This document shows positions 41,785 to 51,741 of a DNA stretch of 64,000 bases, one piece after another. Both the position numbers and the translations under genes were made by a program. A model generated the notes under the pieces. The model worked only from the letters and a program-made list of their open reading frames with translations, did no database searches and was not told the origin of the DNA. Position 1 is the stretch's first letter. Every line of letters begins with the position of its first letter. Source of the DNA: a virus; the IMG/VR virus record IMGVR_UViG_3300015360_002415, positions 1-64,000 of that record. One strand, given 5' to 3'.

Positions 41785-42705
41785 TTACTTTAAAAACCAT
41801 TGATTATTTGTATACCATTCAGTCGTACCAACTATACCATCTTTCAATTTATAATGTGGTTTCCATCCAATGCTTTTTGTCTTATCAGTATTTAATAGCT
41901 TGGCTGATTCTGAAGCTGCCTCACTATCATCTGCGAATAGTGATAATGCATCTGGTTTATTCATTGATGTACAAATCTTTTGCAGTACTTCAATGTTTGA
42001 AAATTCTTGATTCGCTGCTACGTTATACGTTTCATTTGAAACGCCATTCTCTAAAATTGTAAGTATCGCTGAGCAATAATCAAATACGTGAGTCCAGTCC
42101 GATGTAGCTTTAGTATCTATAGCCATGTTTTGGCTATTCAAAATGGATTTAATAGCACTCGGAATTAAATGATTACTCATCTGTCGAGGTCCATAGTTAG
42201 TTGCCGCTCTGGTAATGTTATACTTTAATCCATAAGTCTGACTAGCTGCCTTGATAAGTAGCTCTCCTGCTGCCTTGGTTGCAGCATACAGCGTTTTGGG
42301 GTTAATGGGCGATGACTCATCAATCGGATTCGTCGAAGCCTGATATACCGCATCTGTAGAAGTATAAATTAGACGTTCAACATTATGTTTTACACAAGCA
42401 TCAATAATATTTTGAGTTCCAACAAAATTTGAAGTCGTGAAGTTATTAATATCCATAGTTTCAGATGCGCCATGTATAACAATATCAGGTTTTTCAAACT
42501 GAAAAATAATATCTAATACATGACGATCTCTAATGTCAGCAACATGAAAGATATGATTCTTATTCCAATACATAGAATTAATCACATTTGAATTGACTCT
42601 ATCTATACTTACAAAGTTGTATGCCGCTCGTTCGTAAATAGCCTTACGAAGAAAGTTCCCCATAACAAACCCACAAGAACCAGTTATTAATACTTTTTTC
42701 TTCAT
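41785..42705 (-). CDS. NAD-dependent sugar epimerase/dehydratase
   Basis: An extended short-chain dehydrogenase of 306 residues. The NAD site (LITGSCGFVMGNFLRK), YTSTDAVYQ and the catalytic YAATKAAGE (Y-x3-K) are typical of sugar-nucleotide epimerases and dTDP-glucose dehydratases. Sugar specificity cannot be read. ATG 42705 is chosen because its stop/start overlap with the previous gene is ATGA; a TTG start upstream is weaker. First of a carbohydrate cluster that continues to 46914. Confidence 0.82.
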   Translation of the reverse strand: MKKKVLITGSCGFVMGNFLRKAIYERAAYNFVSIDRVNSNVINSMYWNKNHIFHVADIRDRHVLDIIFQFEKPDIVIHGASETMDINNFTTSNFVGTQNIIDACVKHNVERLIYTSTDAVYQASTNPIDESSPINPKTLYAATKAAGELLIKAASQTYGLKYNITRAATNYGPRQMSNHLIPSAIKSILNSQNMAIDTKATSDWTHVFDYCSAILTILENGVSNETYNVAANQEFSNIEVLQKICTSMNKPDALSLFADDSEAASESAKLLNTDKTKSIGWKPHYKLKDGIVGTTEWYTNNQWFLK

Positions 42706-43001
42706 TTCTTTTTTCTTTTTGTCCAAGATTTATACGCTTGATTAGCTAAGTTTACGAAATGTTGCGATTCTTCCATCAGACTAAGATGCTCAAACATTGG
42801 TACTTTTTTACCTTCAATTTCAACTGTTTCTAAAAACATAGCTGCTGGTCTAACCAATATAGCCCTATTGCCAAATTTAGTACTATCGTATTGAGCTTGA
42901 TATACCACCATATTTTCTAAAGTTTCTGAATGAATGACATTCATTAACACATGATATAGTTTTCCCCTATAGTGTCTATACAATCCTAAATCAACTTTCA
43001 T
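42702..43001 (-). CDS. DUF1653-like protein
   Basis: A 99-residue protein matching the DUF1653 pattern: LGLYRHYRGKLYHVLMNVIH, TLENMVVYQAQYDS, ILVRPAAMFLETVEIEGKKV. Unknown molecular function; common in bacteria. Coupled by overlaps to the glycosyltransferase and the epimerase. Confidence 0.75.
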   Translation of the reverse strand: MKVDLGLYRHYRGKLYHVLMNVIHSETLENMVVYQAQYDSTKFGNRAILVRPAAMFLETVEIEGKKVPMFEHLSLMEESQHFVNLANQAYKSWTKRKKK

Positions 43002-43825
43002 TTTGCCTCGTACAGTTTATATTTTGTAGCATTCGTATACAAACTTAGATCAGCTATGCACCTTTTAGACCAATTAGTTTTTAAATAATTCAAATTGTGA
43101 TTCATGAATAGTTTATTTACAGGATTCTTCTTCAAAGAAGCGCTCTCTTCATGTTCAATTTTGGTCTTGCCACAATAAACAATCTTCTTCTCCATATTGT
43201 AACCAATGGATAAAGTCAAGTCAACATCATCGAATCCCCAATGATAATTTTCATCCATACCTTTCACGCCAGAGGCATTTTTAGTGCAGGCATTTCTAAA
43301 ATATTCTGCCTTTGTCAATAAAACAGCACCAGTTACAACTTGAAATAGTCTATCTTTCTCAGCGTTACTATCCGAAGATTCATTAGCTCTGAAGTGCAAA
43401 GGTGATTTGGAATTATTAAATACAACTCCAGCATGTTGAAGTCTTAGGCTATTAGGATAAACTAACCGCGCTCCAACAGCTCCAACACTAATATCTTTTG
43501 ATAGAAGATTGATCATTGAAGCAATGGACTTAGAATCCTTTACAACAACATCATTATTCAATAAAAGAATATGATCATCGTCTTTAGGAGATGCTTCATG
43601 GAATAAATAATTCATGCCTTGAGAGAAATTTTGTTTATTATCTTTATATGGAATAACTTTTACTTTATCTCCCCATGTTGACGCAACAGCTACAGTATTA
43701 TCAATAGATGCATTATCCTTAATCAACCAAGTATAATCAATATCTTTTAAAGCTGGAATTAATGATTCTTTTAGCTTAGTTAGTTTATCGCAGGCGTTCC
43801 ATGTTAATGTGAGAATGTAAAGCAT
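42998..43825 (-). CDS. Family 2 glycosyltransferase
   Basis: A 275-residue GT-A transferase. LTLTWNACDKLTKL, KDNASIDNTVAV (donor site), LLLNNDVVVKD (metal site) and WGFDDVDLTLSIGYN (acceptor region, about 215-230) are the standard GT2 landmarks. It lacks membrane segments, so it probably acts on soluble or virion acceptors. Cluster member with 43825 and 44829. Confidence 0.85.
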   Translation of the reverse strand: MLYILTLTWNACDKLTKLKESLIPALKDIDYTWLIKDNASIDNTVAVASTWGDKVKVIPYKDNKQNFSQGMNYLFHEASPKDDDHILLLNNDVVVKDSKSIASMINLLSKDISVGAVGARLVYPNSLRLQHAGVVFNNSKSPLHFRANESSDSNAEKDRLFQVVTGAVLLTKAEYFRNACTKNASGVKGMDENYHWGFDDVDLTLSIGYNMEKKIVYCGKTKIEHEESASLKKNPVNKLFMNHNLNYLKTNWSKRCIADLSLYTNATKYKLYEAK

Positions 43826-44826
43826 TATAATCCTATCCTAAATCCAAACATGATTGCAAAATCTCCAGATAAACCTAAATGAAATGATGGTCCAATGTGC
43901 ATATTAGTCATAAGAGGAATATGTTTACCAATATTATATGTTATTGGTGTTAAAAGTAATTGAGGTGTGTCACTCACTATATCATAGCCGACACCAAGTT
44001 GTAGTATTGAAAAATCTGGCTGATTCTTAAATTGACCATAAGACATTATACCTACACCAACATTAGGTGTGATTTGAGGTCCGATATTCGTAATATTTAC
44101 ACCACTATCCATACCCACAAATATCCTTGGATTCCACCAACTGAATTTAGCTTCTGGATATTCTTGTTTTGTGACAGATGATTCAATAGGAATTTCAAAA
44201 TCTACTCCATCAACTTTCATTGTGAACTTATTATAGACATATGTTCTTTGATTTTCATCTGTTCCAGTAACGGTAGCAATGTGATATTTCCTTGGTTTGA
44301 TGTCCAAACTCCAAGGCTCTGCTTGCCAAGCACTAAACCCTATCGTACCAAACGGCACTTGTACTTTCGCAAAATTCTCATTCAATACAAAATTTTGCTG
44401 ATTCTTCAAGTAACCATGAGGGTCAGCATTAATACATGGCGAACCATCTTTACAAATAGGTTTTGCATCAGGTGTTGGATTAGCTGGACCTATATGTGTT
44501 GTAGGTAGTTTTCCACCAACTTGACCATAACTTGATACCGTTACTACGTTGACCGCAGTAATCTCAGCATGTAACTTATTAAGATCGGCTTGAATAGCTT
44601 TTAAGTTAACTCCATTGTCTTTTACAAATTGCTCAATATCTTTTCTTGTAGCATATTCATTTTGACTTCTCATAATACCATCAACAAGCTGCTTCTGAGA
44701 CACGACTTGCGTTTCAATAGCTAATTGTCTATTAGAAATTTCATTCTGTCTATAAATAGCAAATACTAACAAACTTAATGTTAGCATTGCGCCTGCGATT
44801 ATTAAAATTTTACCATACAACGGCAT
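43825..44826 (-). CDS. Membrane-anchored protein with coiled coil and beta domain
   Basis: A 333-residue protein. One transmembrane segment (about residues 6-25, ILIIAGAMLTLSLLVFAIYR) then a coiled-coil stretch to about 95, a linker with two Cys (CKDGSPC), and a C-terminal beta-rich domain (VGVGIMSYGQF, LLLTPITYNIG, FHLGLSGDFAIMFGFRIGL) that resembles outer-membrane barrel strands. It might span the envelope, in the manner of a spanin or superinfection factor, but this is inference. Lies inside the glycosyltransferase cluster. Confidence 0.5.
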   Translation of the reverse strand: MPLYGKILIIAGAMLTLSLLVFAIYRQNEISNRQLAIETQVVSQKQLVDGIMRSQNEYATRKDIEQFVKDNGVNLKAIQADLNKLHAEITAVNVVTVSSYGQVGGKLPTTHIGPANPTPDAKPICKDGSPCINADPHGYLKNQQNFVLNENFAKVQVPFGTIGFSAWQAEPWSLDIKPRKYHIATVTGTDENQRTYVYNKFTMKVDGVDFEIPIESSVTKQEYPEAKFSWWNPRIFVGMDSGVNITNIGPQITPNVGVGIMSYGQFKNQPDFSILQLGVGYDIVSDTPQLLLTPITYNIGKHIPLMTNMHIGPSFHLGLSGDFAIMFGFRIGL

Positions 44827-44828
44827 GA

Positions 44829-45542
44829 TTACCCCTTAATCCACTTCTTTACGAAAATTTTTCTAGCAGATGTATATAACTCACGAGTATTTAATTGTTT
44901 ACTTGTTTGTTTTCCGAAATGGACAACAGGTACATCTACAACTTCCATGTTTATTCCTTGCTTACGTGCCCTAAATCCAAGATCAGTATCTTCAAAATAT
45001 GCCAACCCAAATTCTTCTGAGAATATTTGCGGCATATGAGCATCAGTAATGATCATACTTTTATTTCTTGGAAGATCTAGTTTATTCCAAATCTGTTTAG
45101 AAGATGCAACACACCACCCAGACATATAAGATTTTCCTGGCAAAGTCTTATTAGCTTCTTGTACGAAATTCAATTCAGTATCTAACTGACCCATGGTAGG
45201 ACCAACTAAGGCATTAGCGCATCTCTTTAATAAATATTGAGTCCATGTTGCATACTCTGATTTTACTCGAATATCATTATTAAGAAAAAGAACAGAAGAG
45301 GCAGTAGAATGATAATAACCGATATTACTAGCTTTAGCGAAACCAAGATTAACCTCATTCCTAATATACTTGATCTCTTTAGATCCTTCTAATTGAGCTT
45401 TAGTTTCGTCGGTACTACCATTATCAACTACAATAATTTCATGATCAGATGGTAATTGAACTAAATCTTTTAAACATGACTTGGTAAAATTAAACTTATT
45501 ATAAACCGGTATAACTATACTTAATACTTTAGAATTTGTCAT
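44829..45542 (-). CDS. Family 2 glycosyltransferase
   Basis: A 237-residue GT-A transferase with VLSIVIPVYNKFNFTKSCLK, IIVVDNGSTDET (donor), FLNNDIRVK (metal) and YFEDTDLGFRARKQG (acceptor). Overlaps the next gene by one base. Part of the carbohydrate cluster. Confidence 0.87.
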   Translation of the reverse strand: MTNSKVLSIVIPVYNKFNFTKSCLKDLVQLPSDHEIIVVDNGSTDETKAQLEGSKEIKYIRNEVNLGFAKASNIGYYHSTASSVLFLNNDIRVKSEYATWTQYLLKRCANALVGPTMGQLDTELNFVQEANKTLPGKSYMSGWCVASSKQIWNKLDLPRNKSMIITDAHMPQIFSEEFGLAYFEDTDLGFRARKQGINMEVVDVPVVHFGKQTSKQLNTRELYTSARKIFVKKWIKG

Positions 45543-45781
45543 TATTTTACCTCACAAATTACATCAATACCAACACAGGTATTTTTTATCGCAGAGGATA
45601 TAGCTCTTGGATTGATTATAGCTATACCAATAACTTCTTTACAGGTAAAACCAATTCTTCCTCGTTTAGTTTTACCAATCTTACCATTAGAAAATACGAC
45701 AATTTTTTCATTAACTGTTGGTTCTGGTTTATCAGCAGGTAATACAGTTATACCAGCTATTATTGGGAAAGGTAAATTCAT
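45542..45781 (-). CDS. Small hypothetical protein
   Basis: A 79-residue protein, strand-rich and basic (KIVVFSNGKIGKTKRGRIGF). I choose ATG 45781, overlapping the previous stop as ATGA; longer in-frame starts exist. No family recognised. Confidence 0.5.
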   Translation of the reverse strand: MNLPFPIIAGITVLPADKPEPTVNEKIVVFSNGKIGKTKRGRIGFTCKEVIGIAIINPRAISSAIKNTCVGIDVICEVK

Positions 45782-46914
45782 TGACATAAAGATACGATCC
45801 TTTTTGCCACACTTTCCCAAGTATATTGAGGTATTAACTTTTGCATCTTAGGCGAAAACTTTGCATGATAATCACCATAATTGGCAATCAAATCTTTTAA
45901 AAGTTTGGCAGCATGATCAGAATCGGCATCAAATGCCTTAGCATAAGGTGATGGCTCCCAATACTGCATTCTATTGTCTGCTCGAATTTCCTTGCCGTCA
46001 ATGAGCAATGAGTTATCATCATTCATATACTCAAGCTGTCCACCATAACGAGGAGCAACTACTACTTTATTTGCAGCAAAAGCTTCAAGTCCAGGCATCC
46101 AGAAGCACTCTGCGTGAGACATTGTAATAACCACGTCACACGCGTTGTAAAGGCTTTCGATATCTGTAATAAATGTGTCAATTATTTCAATTTCGCCGGC
46201 ATTCTTGAAAATTTTACGAAAATTATTTAAAGAATCCGCAATCGAAACATCAATTATACTAGTTTTTTGTGGGCTTTTCTTTGCCACCTTCATTACCAAA
46301 CACACATCATCTTCTTTTGTAAATGCTTTGCCAAAAGCCTTAAGTAAACCAGGAATGTTCTTTCTTAAATGCGGTTGAGCAATGTTAGCTAATATCTTAT
46401 ACCTCTTATTTGTTTTTAATGGATATTTATCAGAACTAGAAAACTTCTCTAAATTGATACCATGAGGCACAACTACTTGACTATCTGCTGGCATTCCATT
46501 ATCTGTAAATATCTTCTTAGAAAAAGTTGATGATGGTAATACTTTATCCACATCTTTATAATGTTTGATAAAAGCTTTTGGAATAACAGTTGTTTCATAA
46601 TTCCATATTCCAAATCTATTTTTATCTCCCCTAATAAAATAACTAGAGAAATTCTTTAATGCAGTATAAGATAGTTGCATATCATATGATTTATCTAATT
46701 TAACTAAAGAGTTATAATTAGATTGATTAATAGAAACATTATCTTCAACAGAACCTTTTAGATTAGATTTAAGATCATCTGGGAAATGCTCTGTGCCATT
46801 CGTAGAAAATAAATCTACATGATGACCTAAACCTATTAAAGCTCTTGATATGTTCTGTGCAACTATCGACCAACTGTGATTTTTTGCTAAATAACCAAAC
46901 CAACATATTTTCAT
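45778..46914 (-). CDS. Glycosyltransferase, GT4-like (GT-B fold)
   Basis: A 378-residue GT-B enzyme. N-domain MKICWFGYLAKNHSWSIVAQ; linker VVVPHGINLEKFSS; donor-domain HLRKNIPGLLKAFGKAF; and the E-x7-E-type donor site AECFWMPGLEAFAANKVVVA (about 275-295). Probably transfers a sugar from a nucleotide sugar to a virion, lipid or polysaccharide acceptor. Confidence 0.85.
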   Translation of the reverse strand: MKICWFGYLAKNHSWSIVAQNISRALIGLGHHVDLFSTNGTEHFPDDLKSNLKGSVEDNVSINQSNYNSLVKLDKSYDMQLSYTALKNFSSYFIRGDKNRFGIWNYETTVIPKAFIKHYKDVDKVLPSSTFSKKIFTDNGMPADSQVVVPHGINLEKFSSSDKYPLKTNKRYKILANIAQPHLRKNIPGLLKAFGKAFTKEDDVCLVMKVAKKSPQKTSIIDVSIADSLNNFRKIFKNAGEIEIIDTFITDIESLYNACDVVITMSHAECFWMPGLEAFAANKVVVAPRYGGQLEYMNDDNSLLIDGKEIRADNRMQYWEPSPYAKAFDADSDHAAKLLKDLIANYGDYHAKFSPKMQKLIPQYTWESVAKRIVSLCQ

Positions 46915-46927
46915 ATTGACTTATATA

Positions 46928-47722
46928 TCAGAGACCTTTACAACATCTAAATCCAATAGAAACTTGATGAAACCCCTCATCATGATCTTTAGTTATAGGA
47001 CGACATCTATTTCTTACAGGCAGCCAATGCCCACCTTTCAAAGCTGACCTCATCCAGAGACTATGTATTTTACTATGCTGATAGTTAGGTACAGCCACCC
47101 ATTCATCAACGTTACCCGCCATATTAATAATACCAAATGGAGATTTGCACTCTGGATTAGCATCAATATCTTTTCTAAGATCACATAGATTATGACCACA
47201 AACAACATCATGTTCTACATCCATATGACAAGTATGTGTGGGACGTTTAGTTCCAGTTGTATAAGGTACGCTATCTTCACCTTCACAAGCGAAAATCCAT
47301 TCCTCTTCAGAACATAAGCGCTTGTCATTGTCTTTACATATAGATTGTGCTTTGGTCCATGAAACATCTGTTACTGGTAGACCTTCAAAATTAGTTGCAA
47401 ACTCTTTAGTATCAATACAATAATTCATTTTCTCTTTAGAACCAACACATACACTTTTTGAAAACTCAGCGCATCGAGCGAACTTTTTCACTGGATCAGG
47501 CAGCCACTTAATGCACTTCTGCTCAACTTTCGTACAGTATAAACCAGACACCATCGTCATCTCGGCGGGGCAGGGCGGCTCCTCTACTGTGGAGGTTGAA
47601 GAGGTTGAAGGTGTAGCGCTATAAATTGGAAGAGGCACAGACAAAGGTTGCGTCTCTTTTTCTTCGGTCTTACTCTCAGAGCAAGCCGAAACTAGTAATA
47701 ATAAAACAATAAATTTTTGCAT
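46928..47722 (-). CDS. Lipoprotein with FGE/sulfatase-modifying-factor fold
   Basis: A 264-residue secreted lipoprotein: signal peptide with lipobox LLLLVSAC (Cys14), a Ser/Thr/Pro linker, then the FGE-fold domain (VTDVSWTKAQSICKDNDKRL, CSEEEWIFACEGED, GIINMAGNVDEW, GFRCC). Many paired cysteines imply an exported disulfide-rich domain. The pattern matches lipoproteins common in myxobacteria. In phages such lipoproteins can block superinfection, but this is inference. Catalytic Cys residues typical of true FGE could not be verified. Confidence 0.75.
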   Translation of the reverse strand: MQKFIVLLLLVSACSESKTEEKETQPLSVPLPIYSATPSTSSTSTVEEPPCPAEMTMVSGLYCTKVEQKCIKWLPDPVKKFARCAEFSKSVCVGSKEKMNYCIDTKEFATNFEGLPVTDVSWTKAQSICKDNDKRLCSEEEWIFACEGEDSVPYTTGTKRPTHTCHMDVEHDVVCGHNLCDLRKDIDANPECKSPFGIINMAGNVDEWVAVPNYQHSKIHSLWMRSALKGGHWLPVRNRCRPITKDHDEGFHQVSIGFRCCKGL

Positions 47723-47742
47723 GGTCAGGTAATTATAAAAAA

Positions 47743-50700
47743 TTATGTAACTAAATAAGGTACGAAATTAGTACTATAAGAAGTTGGTGGTAATACTTCT
47801 GGATTATCATAAGTTAAAACAAGTCTAGCCATGGTACAAGTTGCTGTTTTTCCCAAATCCGTTGGACTTAATGTTAAGCCTATTTGATAAACGAAATCAG
47901 TCGCTCCCTCAGCTAACAACTCTTTAATATCATCAGATCTTACTAATGTATATGATGTACCATTTGTTGCTAAATAAAGAGTTCCAGATGAAATCAATAA
48001 ATCTTCAGAAGTAGTAACATTAGTTAATTGAACTCTTGCAGCGTTTGATGCATCTGAAGTTTTAATTATTGTTTCAAGCTTGATTGACGATAACCCTTGT
48101 TGTATAAATGAATCGAATCTAAACGTAAATGAACCAATAACAACCACCGTTGTGCTGTTATTTGTAAATGAACCAGCAACTGCTGTAATAAAGACCGGAT
48201 TCTTATACATGAAACTAGGATCTATAAATCCATAACCATCAGTTTTTGGAAGAACATCAACATCAAAAGAATTATAACCAGCAACACCATCCATATCATA
48301 CAAGAATTGGTAACTTAAAGAGCCACTACCGCTTGTAAGTACTGTTCCAAGAGCACCAACACTGTCAAGACCCGTACCACCATTAATGATTGGTAAAATA
48401 CCGCTTACATCACTCTCAACATCAACTAGAGAGCTTGGTCCACCATCAACACCGTTGCTAAATACACTAATCAAACTAAGCATATTTTGAACTTTTGTGG
48501 AGTCAACAAAAAGTGGCGCATTATTAAATCCACCCTTTTTCAAGAATACATTGATTTGAATTTTTGTATTCATTGTGCTTAGAACTTCATCTTGATATAA
48601 GTTAGTGAAATTTAAACTTAATAAACCGGTTGTATAATCAATAGCTACACCGATTTTACCATCTACAATTATCCCCTCATAACCATCTGCATCCACTCCA
48701 TTTGTATTTGGAGAAAAAGATTGAACTGATACCGATAGTCTAATTTTATCATCCGCTAAATCATTAGATGATACATAAGAACAATCAGCATATTTCATTG
48801 CTGGAAATCCAAGTCTAGTTATACCATTACTAGTATAATCAGCAATGAAATCATCCATGATGTTTATGGTTTTTTCTGCGCCAAAAATACCATCTGGTAT
48901 TTCAAGTACAATTGTTCCAACTTCAAAATCTACTTTATGGTAGTTGCCGTCAATACCTTTTATGCCGCCGCCTTCTCCAATGATAATATTGTTTGGAACA
49001 AAAACGTCAACACGACCTGGATCGAAAGATGGCTTTGCACCATATACAGTTACTTGTACGCCTTCAACAGTACATTCATTTACTTCGTATCCAGTAGTTG
49101 TGCCTAGTACACTAGGAACTTGTCTTGGAATACTAGTACAAACAATTAATGACTCATCCCATGTTAATTTCTTTTCAATAGAAACAATTTTTGGTGATGT
49201 ATAAAAATTATGTGAGTAAAAGTATCCATCTTCAATAATATCTGGAGCTATATGTATTGCTTCAGCCCTACCTGAAACAACTGAAGAATAATCATCAGCT
49301 CTATCAAAAAATTTCTCAAGCTTAAGTCTAATTACATTAAATCTAGTTCCGATTCTTGTATATGAATTTCCAGTTGGACCAAAATAAGTTGGAGCTGGCA
49401 CAGTCTCAAGAACAAGTCTATCTACATAACTTTGTAATAAGTAACCATCATTATCTGTAATGAATAAATCATTATCGATATCAGCACGTAATAATTGTAA
49501 ATAAGTTTCTGTTGTTAATACTATTTTTGAAATAGTCAATACATCAGTATTTGTATCTATTTGATCTATTTCAAATCCGCCATGATTAGTTTCAGTGGCA
49601 GCATAGATTACTAACTTATAATCACTAATACCATCAATATCGCTGAATAAAACAGTTGAGCTTGTAAATTGAGCCAATCTAGCATCATTTGGATTAGCAA
49701 CTAATACTCCATCAGTACCGCCAATTAATATAGTATCATCTGCTTTAGAAACTAATTCGAAAGTTAGTCCGAAGTCATTTGAAAAAGCTTCTTTATAAGC
49801 AGCATAACCATTAACAAATGTAGTTCTCGTTCCATATATTGTAATAACGGTTAGTTCTGGCAAGCCAACATTAAGATTATAATTCATGAATTTATTTAGT
49901 AGTTCATAATCTTCTAAGTCAACTACACCATCACCATTAACATCTCCAACAATCATTGAGCAAAGTTTTGCATCTGCAATACGATAGTATATTGTTGGAT
50001 AAGCTGTGTCTGGAGTAATTTTGGCTCCAACCAAATCACCATTCAACAAATTACTAACAAGGCTAGTTACAGAAGTATCATATCTACCCGTATCAGTTGC
50101 ATCCTCAATGATCTTAATTATTAACTCATCTCCAGAAATTGTATTACTAAATAGTTTAGTTAAAATTTCTGAAGATATTGAATCATAAAACTTACGGTTT
50201 TTATCCGAAATTGCTCCAAGCAACAATGGCTCTGTAATTGATTCAAGGTTTACAATATCAATACTATTAAGAAGCTCTATATTAGGCGTATATTGTTTTC
50301 TAGAAAGAACAGGGTTTGCTGTTCTTTGATCTTGCACTTCATCTGTCTCTGTTGTTGTTGCAGATAGTACTGCTCTATATACATCATTTCCAGAGAACTG
50401 TAATTTATCTAATGAATAGTCAACTGTAGCTAAGCTTGCTGCGTCTACAATTACTTTTTCAACTGCAATACCATTACCAGTATCATAAGCTTGACCATCA
50501 GATACTTTGGCAGCATCTGTCCAAATTCTAAACCATAAATCTTGTTCTGGAATATCAACCCAAAGCGTTCCTGTAAATGTGGTGACTCTTGAATTTTCAA
50601 TAAGGTCACTTCCTACTGCAATGAGTATATCACATTTATTAGCACTTCCAGATCTTTTGATCGTTACGGCATAGTACTTATCAAGACTTAATATATTAAG

Positions 50701-51717
50701 TCCTGCTACTGAGCTATTACTAAAAACAAAATCGACAGGTTGTGGAACTGAGTCTAGCACTACGCCTGAATCGAAAAGTGAACTATAATTTACACTTATC
50801 TGTGCGATTGGAATATTAGATGGGGCAAAATCCAATTCCAAATTAGGCGCGACATCAGAAGGACAATCTATATTAGATTGCAATGGATAAATGCTAATTA
50901 ATAAATCACCATTCCATACTAAATCAGTCTCACTACCAACTTCCTCATTCCTTACTGAAAGTAGAAGTGTAATCTTTTGAATATTGCTTGTAAGGGCTTG
51001 AAACTTTTGTCCTATTTGAGTAGTAACATCACCGATTAGTAATACTTTATTATCTAGCTCTGAAGTTGAAATATCTAACGTATCAACATTATAAAGAGGT
51101 AAGGCTGTAGAAAGTAAAGAGCTTAATGATGCTGCGCCATCCAAAAAGAAATCTCTAAAGAATAAATTAGGCTCTAAGTCTTGAGCAACCATTATTGGGC
51201 TTCTAGACATTGTTAGAGGCTTAGCTTCTTTGATTGTTATTCTTCCACCTAGATTTAATGATAAGTCTGGATTACCAATAAAATCATTAAATAATAAAAC
51301 AAGAACGTTCGTAAAGTGTTTAGATGTTACTTGGGTTTCATTTGTTTTAAAATAAAATGTTTCAAATTGTAATGAGCTATTAAAATCTAGCCCTATGATT
51401 GCAACTTTTATTGCTTTTTTACTTGCAGCTAATGATCCGGTTAATGTTATTTCTAGTTGATTTCCTAAAGTAGTATCCGTTGGCTGATTTTGTACAGATA
51501 CGGCGACACCATCTAAGAATGATGATTCCAAACTAGAATCAAATATATAGGTCTGAGATAAGGTTTCGGTTAGAACGCCCGTTCCTATATGGTTATTGAT
51601 AATACCTGATTGAATAGTATTATTATATTGTTGTTCTAAGCTTAAGTCGGTATCATCAACTTGTTGAGCATCGAACCAGATGTTTTGCTTACCAGAGATA
51701 GGGTTTAGTTTCGTCAT
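47743..51717 (-). CDS. Large tail/baseplate protein with dockerin-like repeats
   Basis: A 1324-residue beta-rich virion protein. Two calcium-loop segments resemble dockerin type I: VGDVNGDGVVDLEDYELLNK (about residue 585-605) and ADIDNDLFITDNDGYLLQSY (about 743-762), about 150 residues apart. The remainder has Thr/Ser/Asn-rich strands and four DGY tripeptides. It lies directly after the giant 51742 gene, so it is probably a distal tail or fibre-hub component. Dockerin function (cohesin binding) in a phage is speculative. Confidence 0.65.
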   Translation of the reverse strand: MTKLNPISGKQNIWFDAQQVDDTDLSLEQQYNNTIQSGIINNHIGTGVLTETLSQTYIFDSSLESSFLDGVAVSVQNQPTDTTLGNQLEITLTGSLAASKKAIKVAIIGLDFNSSLQFETFYFKTNETQVTSKHFTNVLVLLFNDFIGNPDLSLNLGGRITIKEAKPLTMSRSPIMVAQDLEPNLFFRDFFLDGAASLSSLLSTALPLYNVDTLDISTSELDNKVLLIGDVTTQIGQKFQALTSNIQKITLLLSVRNEEVGSETDLVWNGDLLISIYPLQSNIDCPSDVAPNLELDFAPSNIPIAQISVNYSSLFDSGVVLDSVPQPVDFVFSNSSVAGLNILSLDKYYAVTIKRSGSANKCDILIAVGSDLIENSRVTTFTGTLWVDIPEQDLWFRIWTDAAKVSDGQAYDTGNGIAVEKVIVDAASLATVDYSLDKLQFSGNDVYRAVLSATTTETDEVQDQRTANPVLSRKQYTPNIELLNSIDIVNLESITEPLLLGAISDKNRKFYDSISSEILTKLFSNTISGDELIIKIIEDATDTGRYDTSVTSLVSNLLNGDLVGAKITPDTAYPTIYYRIADAKLCSMIVGDVNGDGVVDLEDYELLNKFMNYNLNVGLPELTVITIYGTRTTFVNGYAAYKEAFSNDFGLTFELVSKADDTILIGGTDGVLVANPNDARLAQFTSSTVLFSDIDGISDYKLVIYAATETNHGGFEIDQIDTNTDVLTISKIVLTTETYLQLLRADIDNDLFITDNDGYLLQSYVDRLVLETVPAPTYFGPTGNSYTRIGTRFNVIRLKLEKFFDRADDYSSVVSGRAEAIHIAPDIIEDGYFYSHNFYTSPKIVSIEKKLTWDESLIVCTSIPRQVPSVLGTTTGYEVNECTVEGVQVTVYGAKPSFDPGRVDVFVPNNIIIGEGGGIKGIDGNYHKVDFEVGTIVLEIPDGIFGAEKTINIMDDFIADYTSNGITRLGFPAMKYADCSYVSSNDLADDKIRLSVSVQSFSPNTNGVDADGYEGIIVDGKIGVAIDYTTGLLSLNFTNLYQDEVLSTMNTKIQINVFLKKGGFNNAPLFVDSTKVQNMLSLISVFSNGVDGGPSSLVDVESDVSGILPIINGGTGLDSVGALGTVLTSGSGSLSYQFLYDMDGVAGYNSFDVDVLPKTDGYGFIDPSFMYKNPVFITAVAGSFTNNSTTVVVIGSFTFRFDSFIQQGLSSIKLETIIKTSDASNAARVQLTNVTTSEDLLISSGTLYLATNGTSYTLVRSDDIKELLAEGATDFVYQIGLTLSPTDLGKTATCTMARLVLTYDNPEVLPPTSYSTNFVPYLVT

Positions 51718-51741
51718 TTTTGTCTCATATTATATGCTTCT

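Noticed and set aside
46928-47722. Diversity-generating retroelement target
   Set aside because: The FGE fold is typical of variable proteins, but no reverse transcriptase or template repeat is visible.
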